DNA of 43,802 bases from Lentisphaeria bacterium (GTDB lineage: Bacteria; Verrucomicrobiota; Lentisphaeria; Victivallales; UBA1829). This document shows positions 1 through 8,087 of the stretch, piece by piece. Under the pieces are notes generated by a model. The model searched no databases. It saw only the letters and a program-made list of their open reading frames with translations, and was not told where the DNA came from. A program made the position numbers and the translations under genes. Numbering within the stretch: the stretch's first letter is position 1; each line of letters opens with the position of its first letter. Location: the NCBI GenBank assembly GCA_017456495.1, contig JAFTJI010000070.1, forward strand, positions 1-43,802, written 5' to 3'.

Positions 1-96
1 AAGAAACGCGTTGGCCGTTCTCCCATCGTCGGCAAAAGAGCTGACTGGAAGAAAGCCATCGTCACCCTTGCTGAAGGCACCATTGAGCTTGCTTGA
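1..96 (+). CDS. rplW: 50S ribosomal protein L23, C-terminal end (partial)
   Basis: The window opens inside this gene; only the last 31 codons and a TGA stop are present. The tail (KKRVGR, then [16 protein letters not shown]) matches the conserved C-terminal GRR[10 protein letters not shown] region of bacterial L23, which binds 23S rRNA near the peptide exit tunnel. It lies 14 bases before rplB, the standard S10-operon order (rplW-rplB-rpsS), which supports the call. The 5' part lies outside the window. Confidence 0.9.
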   Translation, partial: KKRVGRSPIVGKRADWKKAIVTLAEGTIELA

Positions 97-110
97 GGAG
101 AGGAATAGAC

Positions 111-935
111 ATGCCTATCAAATCATACAAACCCTTTACGAAGAGCCGCAGATATGTTACGGTTCTCGATTACTCTGAACTCACCGCGACAGCTCCCAAA
201 AAGAGCTTGACCAAAGGGATCAAATCTTCCGGCGGACGTAACAATGCCGGTCGTATCACAGTCCGTTTCCGCGGTGCAGGAAACAAACGTCGTTACCGTG
301 CAATTGACTTTGCCCGTAGAAACACTCTGCCCGCAGTTGTTCAGACACTTGAATACGACCCCAACCGCAGTGCATTCATTGCTCTGCTGGCTTATGAAGA
401 CGGTTCCAAGAGCTACATTCTGGCTCCGGAAGGTCTGAAGGTCGGTGACAAGGTTCAGGCTGGCGATGCTTGCGAACCGAAGTCCGGTAACAGCATGAAG
501 ATCCGCAATATTCCTGTCGGTCTCGAAATCCACAACATCGAATTGGAACCCGGCAAGGGTGCCAAGATGGTTCGTTCTGCAGGACAGGTTGCTGTTCTCC
601 GTGCTAAAGATGGCAACTACGCTCAGATCAAGCTGCCCAGCGGAGAAGTCCGCCTGGTTCACCTTGACTGCCGTGCAACCATCGGTAAAGTCGGTAATGC
701 AGACCATATGAACGTTTCTCTCGGTAAAGCCGGTAAGAAACGCTACCTCGGGTTCCGCCCCCACGTCCGTGGTGTTGTTCAGAACCCTGTCGACCACCCG
801 ATGGGTGGTGGAGAAGGCAGAAGCTCCGGTGGTGGACATCCTGTCTCCCCGTGGGGTCAGCTCGCCAAAGGCAAGAAGACCCGCTGCCCGCGTAAGAACA
901 GCAAACGTTTCATTGTTGAACGGAGGAAGAAATAA
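111..935 (+). CDS. rplB: 50S ribosomal protein L2
   Basis: This encodes L2 (274 aa), a core 23S rRNA-binding protein needed for subunit association and peptidyl-transferase centre assembly. The N-terminus ([14 protein letters not shown]) and the C-terminal signature [13 protein letters not shown]...[10 protein letters not shown] are typical. The common DHPHGGGEG motif reads DHPMGGGEG here, a variant I believe other phyla share. The ATG at 111 follows GAGGAG at 96-101. An in-frame TTG at 93 overlaps the rplW stop and is an unlikely start. The stop codon overlaps the rpsS start by one base, so the two are probably translationally coupled. Confidence 0.97.
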   Translation: MPIKSYKPFTKSRRYVTVLDYSELTATAPKKSLTKGIKSSGGRNNAGRITVRFRGAGNKRRYRAIDFARRNTLPAVVQTLEYDPNRSAFIALLAYEDGSKSYILAPEGLKVGDKVQAGDACEPKSGNSMKIRNIPVGLEIHNIELEPGKGAKMVRSAGQVAVLRAKDGNYAQIKLPSGEVRLVHLDCRATIGKVGNADHMNVSLGKAGKKRYLGFRPHVRGVVQNPVDHPMGGGEGRSSGGGHPVSPWGQLAKGKKTRCPRKNSKRFIVERRKK

Positions 936-1210
936 TGGCCAGATCTATCAAGAAGGGACCTTTCGTAGACTATCATCTGATCGAAAAGATCGAAAGAATG
1001 AACGAGTCCGGCAAGAAGGCTCCGATTAAAACCTGGTCTCGCCGTTCCATGGTGATTCCGGATTTTGTCGGTCATACTTTCCATGTGCACAACGGAAAGC
1101 AGTTCATCCCTGTCTTCGTTACCGAAAACATGGTTGGACACAAGCTCGGCGAATTCTCTGTGACCCGTACATTCAAGGGACACGGGGTTATCTCCGGAAA
1201 GAACGCTTAA
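935..1210 (+). CDS. rpsS: 30S ribosomal protein S19
   Basis: S19 (91 aa, normal length) sits in the head of the 30S subunit. [12 protein letters not shown], the IKTWSRRS motif and the [18 protein letters not shown] block are the family signature. The start overlaps the rplB stop (TAATG) and is preceded by GGAGG in the rplB tail. In most bacteria rplV, rpsC and rplP follow directly. Here the gene is followed by a strong intrinsic terminator and unrelated genes, so the cluster ends early. Confidence 0.97.
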   Translation: MARSIKKGPFVDYHLIEKIERMNESGKKAPIKTWSRRSMVIPDFVGHTFHVHNGKQFIPVFVTENMVGHKLGEFSVTRTFKGHGVISGKNA

Positions 1211-1226
1211 TCAGTTGTTCTTCTAC

Positions 1227-1264
1227 AACCGATCGCCTCAACAGGGGCGGTCGGTTTTTTTTTA
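1227..1264 (+). terminator. Rho-independent terminator after rpsS
   Basis: A GC-rich stem pairs ACCGATCGCCT (from 1228) with GGGCGGTCGGT (ending 1255) around a short loop. It is followed by a run of nine T residues. It begins under 20 bases after the rpsS stop, so the ribosomal transcript ends here. Confidence 0.9.
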
Positions 1265-1289
1265 GTTTGCTCTAAATAAGGGGTGGTAT

Positions 1290-1338
1290 TTGGGGAAGCG
1301 GAAAAAACTTTTGAGGAAAGTCTTTTCCGCTTCCCCAA
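1290..1338. repeat. Perfect 16-bp inverted repeat (intergenic hairpin)
   Basis: TTGGGGAAGCGGAAAA at 1290-1305 is exactly reverse-complemented at 1323-1338. The 17-base interior can pair further (ACTTT with AAAGT). There is no U-tract right after it and a terminator already lies upstream, so it is more likely a dispersed intergenic palindrome or an RNA-stabilising hairpin than a second terminator. The rest of 1265-1480 holds no convincing gene. Confidence 0.7.
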
Positions 1339-1367
1339 GCCCCATCACTTTTTTCAAACCTTTTTGC

Positions 1368-1406
1368 GGCATATTAATTTTTTGTTTGTAAAAAAATTGA
1401 TATGCC
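1368..1406. repeat. Second inverted repeat, AT-rich
   Basis: GGCATATTAATTTTTT at 1368-1383 pairs with AAAAAATTGATATGCC at 1391-1406, with one G:T pair and a 7-base loop. The A/T runs are inside the stem, so it could act as a weak bidirectional terminator. A further, imperfect hairpin (about 1430-1457) lies just before the arfB ribosome-binding site. Confidence 0.55.
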
Positions 1407-1480
1407 ATTATAAAAAGTTCAGAAATTGCAAAAAGCCCCTGTATTGGGAACAGAGCCTTTTATTTTAAGGAGATCACATT

Positions 1481-1891
1481 ATGGCAGAAAAAAAATTGTT
1501 ACTTCCTCCTGAGGAGGAACTGCAGGAGTTTTTTGTGCGGACTGCCAGCGGTCCCGGCGGGCAGAATGTGAACAAAACTTCCACCGCAGTCCGTCTGGTC
1601 TATCGTTTTATGGAGAGTGATTTCCTGTCAGATACCGTAAAAGAGCGTCTCCGGAACATGTTGGGAGGCGACAAGGATTTTATTTCTATTTTAGCGCGTG
1701 AATCACGCAGTTTACCTGCGAACCGTGAAGCGGCACGGGAGCGGTTGTCGAACCTGCTTAAAACGGCGTTTAAGGAGCCTAAAAAGCGGAAAGCGACCAA
1801 GCCGACGAAGGCTTCCATAGAGAAACGTTTGGCAAAGAAGTCCCGGCGTTCAGAAATCAAAGCCGGCAGACGGGCTTCTTTTGATGATTGA
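1481..1891 (+). CDS. arfB: Ribosome-rescue peptidyl-tRNA hydrolase ArfB (YaeJ)
   Basis: A 136-aa stand-alone release-factor catalytic domain. The GGQ motif (residues 26-28, in GPGGQNVNKTSTAV) is the peptidyl-tRNA hydrolysis loop of class I release factors. There is no codon-recognition domain. The tail is strongly basic (about residues 98-136, containing KPTKASIEKRLAKKSRR), as in ArfB, where the tail enters the empty mRNA channel of stalled ribosomes. Length matches E. coli ArfB (140 aa). AAGGAG at 1467-1472 fixes the start at 1481. It is a single gene converging on acpS with only 5 bases between the stops. A stray prfB fragment is unlikely because the tail is of ArfB type. Confidence 0.9.
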   Translation: MAEKKLLLPPEEELQEFFVRTASGPGGQNVNKTSTAVRLVYRFMESDFLSDTVKERLRNMLGGDKDFISILARESRSLPANREAARERLSNLLKTAFKEPKKRKATKPTKASIEKRLAKKSRRSEIKAGRRASFDD

Positions 1892-1896
1892 CGGCA

Positions 1897-2271
1897 TTAT
1901 TCGCCGATAACAGTTGCGATGCAGTAGTGCTGTTCGTGACTGATGGAGAGGTGGATTTTTGTGATTCCGAGAGTTTCTGCTGTTTTTTTTGCTGCGCCGG
2001 AGAGGATCACATAAGGTGCGCCCTTTTCGTTATTGAGAATATTGATATCCTGAAAGGAGCAATCTTTTCCGATTCCAGTTCCCAGCATTTTTGAAACGGC
2101 TTCTTTTGCGGTCCATCGTCCTGCGTAAAAATCTGTGACGGCTCTGCCTTTATTTTCCGCGATTTTCCTCTCATCCGGGGTCAAAATATGTTCCAGGAAT
2201 TTTCCTCCGCTTCTCAGAAGAGCTTTTTCCAGCCGGGCGATTTCCAGAATATCTGTACCGATACCGATCAT
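1897..2271 (-). CDS. acpS: Holo-[acyl-carrier-protein] synthase
   Basis: AcpS (124 aa) moves 4'-phosphopantetheine from CoA to a serine of acyl carrier protein, activating fatty-acid synthesis in the cytoplasm. MIGIGTDILEI carries the Mg2+-binding Asp near residue 7. The second signature is RWTAKEAVSKMLGTG, with the metal/CoA-contacting Glu. The C-terminal LSISHEQHYCIATV is also typical. Its ATG overlaps the radC stop by four bases (ATGA), so it is the last gene of a long minus-strand run. Confidence 0.95.
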   Translation of the reverse strand: MIGIGTDILEIARLEKALLRSGGKFLEHILTPDERKIAENKGRAVTDFYAGRWTAKEAVSKMLGTGIGKDCSFQDINILNNEKGAPYVILSGAAKKTAETLGITKIHLSISHEQHYCIATVIGE

Positions 2272-3101
2272 TCCTGACCTCCTTTTTTCTTTGTTTTCCG
2301 TGTTAATTCGGACATTGGTTTGCTGATTTTCCGCGGATGAAACGGGAGCTGATCATATTTATCTTTATTTGGTTCAGCTGCAGCTTTTCTTTCATCGGGG
2401 AACCGATAGAAGTCTTCATTTCCGAGCTCAATGCGCTGATCCATTGTAATACTGTAGGCTGCATCGTGAGTGATAACGAGATGATCCAGAAGATCAATTC
2501 TCATTGCCGGACCGGTTTTTCTGATGCTTTCAGTCAATGCTCTGTCATCGGGTGACGGTTCAGCAGAGCCTCCCGGGTGATTGTGAACGAGAATAATTCC
2601 TCTTGCGCTCCGTTTGAGAGCCTCTGCCAGCAGTTCTCTGACATGAATAAAGACTTGGTCGATAGTTCCATCTGCGAGGATTTCTGTGTCGATTACTTCG
2701 TTTCTGGTGTTCAGGTAAATGACAAGGAATGCCTCTTTTCTGAGACCTGCGAGTTTCATTCTGACGAATTTAATTACATCGGCGGTACATGCAAAGACAG
2801 ATTTGTGAAGCAGCCGTTCTTTATGAAAATCTGCGCCGAGATTTCTGACAAGCAGGATGAGGTTAGCGATATTTTCGCCGACACCCGGAATGAGGAGCAG
2901 TTCCTCTTTGCTTGCATCCAGGATGCCTGCGATCCCTCCGAATCTGTTCAGCAGAGCTTTTGCCAGAGGTTTAACGTCAAGTCTTGGAACTGCATATGTA
3001 AGGAGAAGTTCGATTTTTTCATAATCGAAGAGATTATCATGTCCGAACCGGCTGTATTTTTCTTTCAAACGTTTCCGGTGACCAGAATTACTGTTATTCA
3101 T
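2268..3101 (-). CDS. radC: RadC-family JAMM/MPN+ protein
   Basis: A 277-aa RadC homolog. The N-terminal part (about 1-90) has a UPF0758-type helix-hairpin-helix (LLLIPGVGENIANLI). The C-terminal part carries the JAMM zinc motif HNHPGG...SPDD (His173, His175, Ser183, Asp186). Despite the name, a DNA-repair role is disputed and the biochemical function is not settled. After the JAMM domain there is an extra, charged, Lys-rich tail of roughly 45 residues, making it longer than typical RadC (about 225 aa). Four-base overlaps on both sides show tight coupling with the methyltransferase gene and acpS. Confidence 0.9.
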   Translation of the reverse strand: MNNSNSGHRKRLKEKYSRFGHDNLFDYEKIELLLTYAVPRLDVKPLAKALLNRFGGIAGILDASKEELLLIPGVGENIANLILLVRNLGADFHKERLLHKSVFACTADVIKFVRMKLAGLRKEAFLVIYLNTRNEVIDTEILADGTIDQVFIHVRELLAEALKRSARGIILVHNHPGGSAEPSPDDRALTESIRKTGPAMRIDLLDHLVITHDAAYSITMDQRIELGNEDFYRFPDERKAAAEPNKDKYDQLPFHPRKISKPMSELTRKTKKKGGQE

Positions 3102-4252
3102 CGTTCCAATAAAGTTATTGATTCAAAATGAGCCGTTGCGGGGAAGAGATCGACCAGCCGGGTGGAGACAACGCGCCACGGATGTTCACCTGTTTCCAGT
3201 ATTTTCAAATCCCGGGCGAGGGTATCCGGGCCGCAGGAGACATAGATCATGCGGCGCAAACCGGATTGGTTGATCTTTCTGCAGAGATCGGGTGCAAGCC
3301 CTGTCCGGGGCGGGTCGACAAGGAACAGGATGTGTTCCTGCTTTTCTTTCCGGATATGAGAGAACATCGCGGAGGCATCGCCGCAGAGGAAGCGTTTTTC
3401 AGCAGTCCCCTTCCCTTTGAGATTAGCGGCAGCAGTTTTGACAGCCTGACGATCCAGTTCGATTCCGAGAATTTTTTTGACATTTGTCTGAGCGGCAAGC
3501 AGAGAAAATGTTCCGGAACCGCAATAGAGTTCTGCAAAAATTTCCGGTTCCAATCCGTTGATAAGATCCAGGAACTCTTGAGCGAGCAGGTCAAAAGCCT
3601 CTTGATTGATCTGGAAGAATGCACCCGCCGGAACGGACATTTCCTGTCCGAGAATTTTTTCCTGCAGCAGCTCTGCCGCGTTTTCTTCTGTTACGATCCG
3701 GGCTCCCTCTTCCGAGGAGCGGAAGGTTGTTTTTCCAGTGCCTTCCTGAGGAATGGGGGTTCGGATCGCCAGATTCCGGATATCGAGCCGTGCAAGCTGA
3801 CAATCAGCGATTTCGATCAGGGAACGGTTATCTTCCGCCAGATAGCCGCGGATGCCGTCTTTGTAAGTGAACCGGATTTTATTCCGCCATCCCAAACGTG
3901 CGGGCGCACCGATGGGCGGTTTCATTGCAGAGGGATCCGCAAGTTTGCTGTGGATCAGAAACCGTTCAAATTGTTTCTGTTTCCATTCCAGTTCCAGTTT
4001 GTACGGGATATTGAGATAAGAACAACCGGGGCATTGTCCGAAGTAAGGACATGCCGGTTTGATTCTGTCAGGAGAGGGGGTAATGATTTCGCTGATCTCT
4101 CCGACGGCAAATTTTTTCCGGTCGGATACTACATTGATTTTAAGAGTATCGCCGGGGACACCGCCGCGGACAAAGCAGCGTTTTCCGTTTTCAAGCGTTC
4201 CAACAGCTCCTCCGCCGAAAGCGAGGGAATCAATTTGCAAAGTTTCTTCCAT
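3098..4252 (-). CDS. TrmA/RlmD-family RNA (uracil-5-)-methyltransferase
   Basis: A 384-aa SAM-dependent RNA m5U methyltransferase. The N-terminal TRAM-like domain (about 1-60) is followed by iron-sulfur ligands Cys68, Cys74 and Cys77 (CPYFGQCPGC), with Cys151 a likely fourth. The Rossmann SAM site is ELYCGSGTFSLLAA (about 241-254). VDPPRTGL (about 312-319) and the catalytic Cys340 in VSCGPDTLARD follow. The TRAM domain and cluster place it with RlmC/RlmD/RlmCD rather than TrmA proper, but the rRNA target cannot be told from sequence. It lies 3 bases after the preceding gene and overlaps radC by four. Confidence 0.9.
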   Translation of the reverse strand: MEETLQIDSLAFGGGAVGTLENGKRCFVRGGVPGDTLKINVVSDRKKFAVGEISEIITPSPDRIKPACPYFGQCPGCSYLNIPYKLELEWKQKQFERFLIHSKLADPSAMKPPIGAPARLGWRNKIRFTYKDGIRGYLAEDNRSLIEIADCQLARLDIRNLAIRTPIPQEGTGKTTFRSSEEGARIVTEENAAELLQEKILGQEMSVPAGAFFQINQEAFDLLAQEFLDLINGLEPEIFAELYCGSGTFSLLAAQTNVKKILGIELDRQAVKTAAANLKGKGTAEKRFLCGDASAMFSHIRKEKQEHILFLVDPPRTGLAPDLCRKINQSGLRRMIYVSCGPDTLARDLKILETGEHPWRVVSTRLVDLFPATAHFESITLLER

Positions 4253-4255
4253 GTT

Positions 4256-5476
4256 TTACTCCGTCCAGGGGCGCATGATTCCCAGTTTCCGCCATCTGCG
4301 CGGAGTTGCATCGATTTTGCTGAGTCCGCCGACAGAGTCAAAGATCAGGAAGAAACCTGTTTCTGCCGCGTTGAAAAGCATCACCGGTTTTCCGGGCGTT
4401 TCCGGTCTCAGAGAACCGACATTTGTTGATGACATAAATTTTCCTGTTGCGCTGTCACGCTTTTCAATACGGTTTTTCGGTTTGATTGAGTAAAATGCTC
4501 TTCCGGATTGATCTGGAACGACAGTTCCGGAGAGATTTGCAAAAATCAATCTGGGGGCACCTTTCGTCACGAGATAAAGGGTTTCGGGCCAGGTGAGGCT
4601 TTCGAAGCTGGAGAGATTTCTTCCGAGCAGAAGTCTGGGCGGCTCTCCGTTCAGGAAGACGAACGTGGTGTCCGGAACCATTTTAACGGTATATACGAGC
4701 GTTTTATCTTCGGAAGAGTAGAGACGTGTCTGTTTTCCTGCCACGACGGCGATGTATTGGGTATCCGGAGAGGGTTTGAAATCTTTGATCTCTTCTTTGA
4801 GTTCCAGATAAAGCTCTTTCCTGCCATCGGTGAAAAGACGGTAGAGTTTTCCGTTTTCCAGGATCCATGCGAATCTTCCGGTGATGTGAGGGTACATACG
4901 CTTGGGAAGAGTCTTCAAGCTGACTTCAGAAATGATCTCTCCGGTTTTTGCATCAAGGATACCGAATCCGGAGGAATCCCGCAGGGTGTCGGGCTGTGCT
5001 TTCCGCAGGAACCAGACTTTTCCGCTGCTGCCCTGACAACGGATCTCATAAGCATAAAACGGCAGGTCATAGAGTTTCAGCACGATCAGATTGATCGTAT
5101 CAGCAAAGATCAGGCGGGTTCCGTTAGGACCATCTTTTTTCCCTGTAGATTCAGTGAAAACGATCACAGAATTATCGAAACTCTGGCTGGTTTCCCGGAG
5201 CATCATCCGGTTGAGATTTTCCGGATCGACGGCGGGATACCAGCGAATATTTTTTTGTGGAAGACCCAGAACGCCTGCAAAGGAGTCGGGGGAAAGCCTC
5301 CGGAAATTTTCTTTTCCGGAAAAGTCTTCGATCAGAATATTGGACGAATCAACTTCTACTTTATCTGCCTCTCCGCGCTCACTTTCCGGGAGGATGAATT
5401 TATTCCCGGAAGCGAGCGTGACAGCAGGAAGTAATACGCTGAACAGCAGAAAAGTACACAGAAGAATCCTGAACAT
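4256..5476 (-). CDS. Secreted protein of unknown function
   Basis: I do not recognise this 406-aa family. Residues 1-22 (MFRILLCTFLLFSVLLPAVTLASG) form a clear signal peptide with an ALAS-like cleavage region, so export to the periplasm is likely. The rest is mainly short beta-strand-like segments with alternating hydrophobic and charged residues (for example LYSSEDKTLVYTVKM, YIAVVAGKQTRLY). That resembles a beta-propeller or WD40-like fold, but this is inference only. GAGGTG precedes the ATG. It lies 18 bases after purT and 3 bases before the RNA methyltransferase, inside a housekeeping operon that says little about its role. Confidence 0.75.
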   Translation of the reverse strand: MFRILLCTFLLFSVLLPAVTLASGNKFILPESERGEADKVEVDSSNILIEDFSGKENFRRLSPDSFAGVLGLPQKNIRWYPAVDPENLNRMMLRETSQSFDNSVIVFTESTGKKDGPNGTRLIFADTINLIVLKLYDLPFYAYEIRCQGSSGKVWFLRKAQPDTLRDSSGFGILDAKTGEIISEVSLKTLPKRMYPHITGRFAWILENGKLYRLFTDGRKELYLELKEEIKDFKPSPDTQYIAVVAGKQTRLYSSEDKTLVYTVKMVPDTTFVFLNGEPPRLLLGRNLSSFESLTWPETLYLVTKGAPRLIFANLSGTVVPDQSGRAFYSIKPKNRIEKRDSATGKFMSSTNVGSLRPETPGKPVMLFNAAETGFFLIFDSVGGLSKIDATPRRWRKLGIMRPWTE

Positions 5477-5494
5477 CCTGCACCTCAGTCAGTT

Positions 5495-6679
5495 TCAGAG
5501 TTCGACGGTCAGATCTTCCCGCATTGCAAAAACTTTCTGCAGGGCTTCGTCGGTGTCTTTTCCTCTGGCAAGCAGAACTCCGAGACGGCGATGACCGTTG
5601 AGTTCTCCTTTTCCGAAGATACGCATGGAGGTGTCTTCTCTGGAGAGAACCTTGTCAAGATTACCGAATTTGACATGGTTGGAGACACCGTCCACAACAA
5701 CTGCTTTGGAAGCGGAGGGGCTGTTGAATCTGATGTTGGGGACAGGAAGACCGAGGATCGCGCGTGCATGGAGCGCAAATTCGGAGAGATCCTGAGAGAT
5801 CAGCGTAACCATTCCGGTGTCATGAGGACGGGGGCTGATTTCACTGAAGATCACATCATCGCCCTGAATGAACATTTCCACGCCGAAGATTCCGCGGCCG
5901 CCGATGGCATCAGTGATTTTTTTGGCGATATCCTGAGCCTTGGCTTTTGCGACAGGGCTCATTGCCTGAGGCTGCCAGGATTCCTGATAGTCACCGTCAA
6001 CCTGATGGTGTCCGATGGGTTCAAGGAAGCTGGTTCCGCCGACGTGACGGACTGTCAGCAGGGTGATTTCGTAGTCGAATTTGACAAAGCCTTCCACGAT
6101 AACACGACCTGCTCCGGCTCTTCCGCCGCTCTGGGAGATTTCCCAGGAACGCATGATGCCTTCTTCATCTTTGACAACGCTCTGACCGTGTCCGGAGGAG
6201 CTCATGACAGGCTTGACGACGCAGGGGATGCCGACTTCTTTGACTGCTTCTTTATACTCTTCCACGGTGGAAGCAAAGCGGTATTTGGACGTGGGAAGTC
6301 CCAGCTCTTCGGCTGCAAGTTTACGAATCCCTTCCCGGTTCATGGTCAGGTAAGTTGCTCTTGCATTGGGGATGACGTTCCATCCTTCTTCTTCGAGCTT
6401 CAGAAGTTCGGAAGTTGCGATCGCTTCGATTTCCGGAACGATATAATCGGGCTTTTCAGCTTCGATGATCTTGCGGATTGCTGCGGCATCCAGCATATTT
6501 GCTGTGTAGCTGCGGTGAGCGACCTGCATAGCGGGTGCATTTTCATAGCGGTCAACGGCGATAACTTCCACGCCGAGACGCTGAAATTCGATTGTAACTT
6601 CTTTTCCGAGTTCACCGGAACCGAGCATCAAAACTTTTGTTGCGCTTGATGTAAGAGCTGTACCGAGTTCTGCTGACAT
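5495..6679 (-). CDS. purT: Formate-dependent phosphoribosylglycinamide formyltransferase
   Basis: PurT (394 aa) is an ATP-grasp enzyme that formylates glycinamide ribonucleotide using formate and ATP, an alternative to folate-dependent PurN in purine synthesis. Visible features are the [26 protein letters not shown] nucleotide-fold start, the SSSGHGQS phosphate loop (about 160-168) and the metal-binding HDTGMVTL block with the ISPRPHD motif. Length matches E. coli PurT (392 aa). AGGAGAG lies upstream of the ATG. It follows purM by 23 bases, so two steps of purine synthesis are co-transcribed. Using formate fits a fermentative or anaerobic lifestyle. Confidence 0.96.
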   Translation of the reverse strand: MSAELGTALTSSATKVLMLGSGELGKEVTIEFQRLGVEVIAVDRYENAPAMQVAHRSYTANMLDAAAIRKIIEAEKPDYIVPEIEAIATSELLKLEEEGWNVIPNARATYLTMNREGIRKLAAEELGLPTSKYRFASTVEEYKEAVKEVGIPCVVKPVMSSSGHGQSVVKDEEGIMRSWEISQSGGRAGAGRVIVEGFVKFDYEITLLTVRHVGGTSFLEPIGHHQVDGDYQESWQPQAMSPVAKAKAQDIAKKITDAIGGRGIFGVEMFIQGDDVIFSEISPRPHDTGMVTLISQDLSEFALHARAILGLPVPNIRFNSPSASKAVVVDGVSNHVKFGNLDKVLSREDTSMRIFGKGELNGHRRLGVLLARGKDTDEALQKVFAMREDLTVEL

Positions 6680-6702
6680 AATTCTCTCTCCTGATCTTAA
6701 AA

Positions 6703-7755
6703 TTATTCAACAACCTGAGATTTGCCTGTACCTGCAACGATTTCACCGCAGCGGAAGGCTTCAACTTTGTGCTGTTTGCAGATTTCAATTGCTTTTTCTG
6801 CATCAGCTTCGGGAACGAACCAGACCATGCCGACGCCCATATTGAACACGCGGTATGCTTCGCTGTCGTCGAGGTTTCCGGCTTCCTGCAGGACCTTGAA
6901 GATCGGCGGCGGGTTCTTGATGGTGCTCTTGTGGAAGACTGCATCCACGTTTTTGGGCAGGATTCTGGGGACGTTGTCGAAGAGACCGCCGCCAGTGATG
7001 TGAGCGATACCATCAAGAGCAATCCCTGCATCCATAGCAGCTTTGATTGCGTTCCAGTAGCAGGTATGGGGTTTCAGCAGTGCTTCGCCGAGAGTTTCAC
7101 CCAGTTCGGGGAGTTCTGTGTCGACGGTGTAGTGGCAGATTTCGAAGAGGATCTTTCTTGCGAGACTGAACCCGTTGGTGTGGAGCCCGTTGGAGGGCAG
7201 ACCGATCGCGACATATCCGGGAGCGAGTTTTTCGCCGGTGATGAGTTTATCTTTTTCCACGATACCGTTGATGACGCCGACCAGGTCGAAGTCATTGCCG
7301 TACATGCCGGGCATTTCAGCGGTTTCGCCGCCGAGGACAGCACAGCCAGCGGCTTTACAGGCATCCGCGATTCCGCCGAGAACCTGCTCGTACAGAGGAC
7401 TGCGGAGTTTTCCGATTCCGATGTAGTCGAGGAAGTAGATGGGTTCTGCGCCCTGAACGCTGATATCGTTGATACAGTGGTTGACGATGTCATAGCCGAC
7501 GGTGTCATACTTCTGCATCATAGCTGCGATCATGAGTTTTGTGCCGACGCCGTCGATACTGGAAACGAGGACGGGGTTTTTGTACTTGGAAAGATCCAGC
7601 TGGAAGAGACCGCCGAAGCCGCCGATGGGCGCGAGCATCTCTGGCCGTCTGGCGGAAGCAAGTTTCTGTTTCACACTGGAAAGAAGCTGGGTTGCGAGAT
7701 CAATATCGACGCCTGCGTCTTTATACGTTGCCTTGACTGCATTGTTGGATGCCAT
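6703..7755 (-). CDS. purM: Phosphoribosylformylglycinamidine cyclo-ligase (AIR synthetase)
   Basis: PurM (350 aa) closes the imidazole ring of 5-aminoimidazole ribotide with ATP. Family blocks are [12 protein letters not shown] at the N-terminus, [60 protein letters not shown] and [16 protein letters not shown]. Length is normal. AAGGGA lies upstream of the ATG. It starts a purM-purT pair and is separated from the upstream operon by 332 bases that contain a long foldback element. I could not find a good promoter immediately upstream. Confidence 0.97.
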   Translation of the reverse strand: MASNNAVKATYKDAGVDIDLATQLLSSVKQKLASARRPEMLAPIGGFGGLFQLDLSKYKNPVLVSSIDGVGTKLMIAAMMQKYDTVGYDIVNHCINDISVQGAEPIYFLDYIGIGKLRSPLYEQVLGGIADACKAAGCAVLGGETAEMPGMYGNDFDLVGVINGIVEKDKLITGEKLAPGYVAIGLPSNGLHTNGFSLARKILFEICHYTVDTELPELGETLGEALLKPHTCYWNAIKAAMDAGIALDGIAHITGGGLFDNVPRILPKNVDAVFHKSTIKNPPPIFKVLQEAGNLDDSEAYRVFNMGVGMVWFVPEADAEKAIEICKQHKVEAFRCGEIVAGTGKSQVVE

Positions 7756-7810
7756 TTTGCGATATCCCTTCTTTTGTTCAGAAAATCTTTTTCTGTGTTG
7801 GTTTTAATAG

Positions 7811-7997
7811 TTGAGGCAATTTCAAAAGTCTTCAAAAATGGCAGAAAATTCTTGTTGCGATCTGCAAATGGAGCGTTTTCGGCTTGTCCTCCATAGCTTC
7901 AGCGAAGGAGGATGGTAGCCACGCTCAAATTACCATTTCCAACTCATCAACAATCTTTTTTCAGCCAAATTTTGCCGGACTTTTGAAATTACCTCAG
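7811..7997. repeat. 188-bp foldback element with terminal inverted repeats
   Basis: Left end TTGAGGCAATTTCAAAAGTC (7811-7830) matches the reverse complement of the right end (7978-7997) at 18 of 20 positions. The arms continue to pair imperfectly inward (TTGTTG with CAACAA). The centre forms a tight hairpin: GAGCGT 7871-7876 with ACGCTC 7921-7926, GGCT with AGCC, TCCTCC with GGAGGA, and CTTC with GAAG around AGC. There is no ORF inside. This is either a MITE-like mobile remnant or a structured RNA. No clear target-site duplication is visible. It fills most of the 7756-8087 gap between purM and the upstream operon. Confidence 0.65.
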
Positions 7998-8087
7998 TTA
8001 CAAACTGTCATGGGGTAATATACACCACATTCCGGGAAATTACGAATTTTTTTTGTCTGTTTCAGAAAGATTTTAACAAGTTTTCTG

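Noticed and set aside
123-839. Long minus-strand reading frame opposite rplB
   Set aside because: It is the mirror of a certain ribosomal protein gene and shows no family motif or ribosome-binding site.
1430-1461. Hairpin before arfB as a regulatory switch
   Set aside because: Two mismatches interrupt the stem and no ligand-binding structure is visible; too weak to claim.
1283-1468. 61-codon plus-strand frame between rpsS and arfB
   Set aside because: It runs through two palindromes, has a composition unlike a protein and no ribosome-binding site.
3128-4429. 433-codon plus-strand frame
   Set aside because: It lies opposite the well-supported RNA methyltransferase gene and the end of the secreted protein gene. 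Shadow frame.
5591-7896. Long plus-strand frames opposite purT and purM
   Set aside because: Both mirror certain purine genes and are explained by codon bias.
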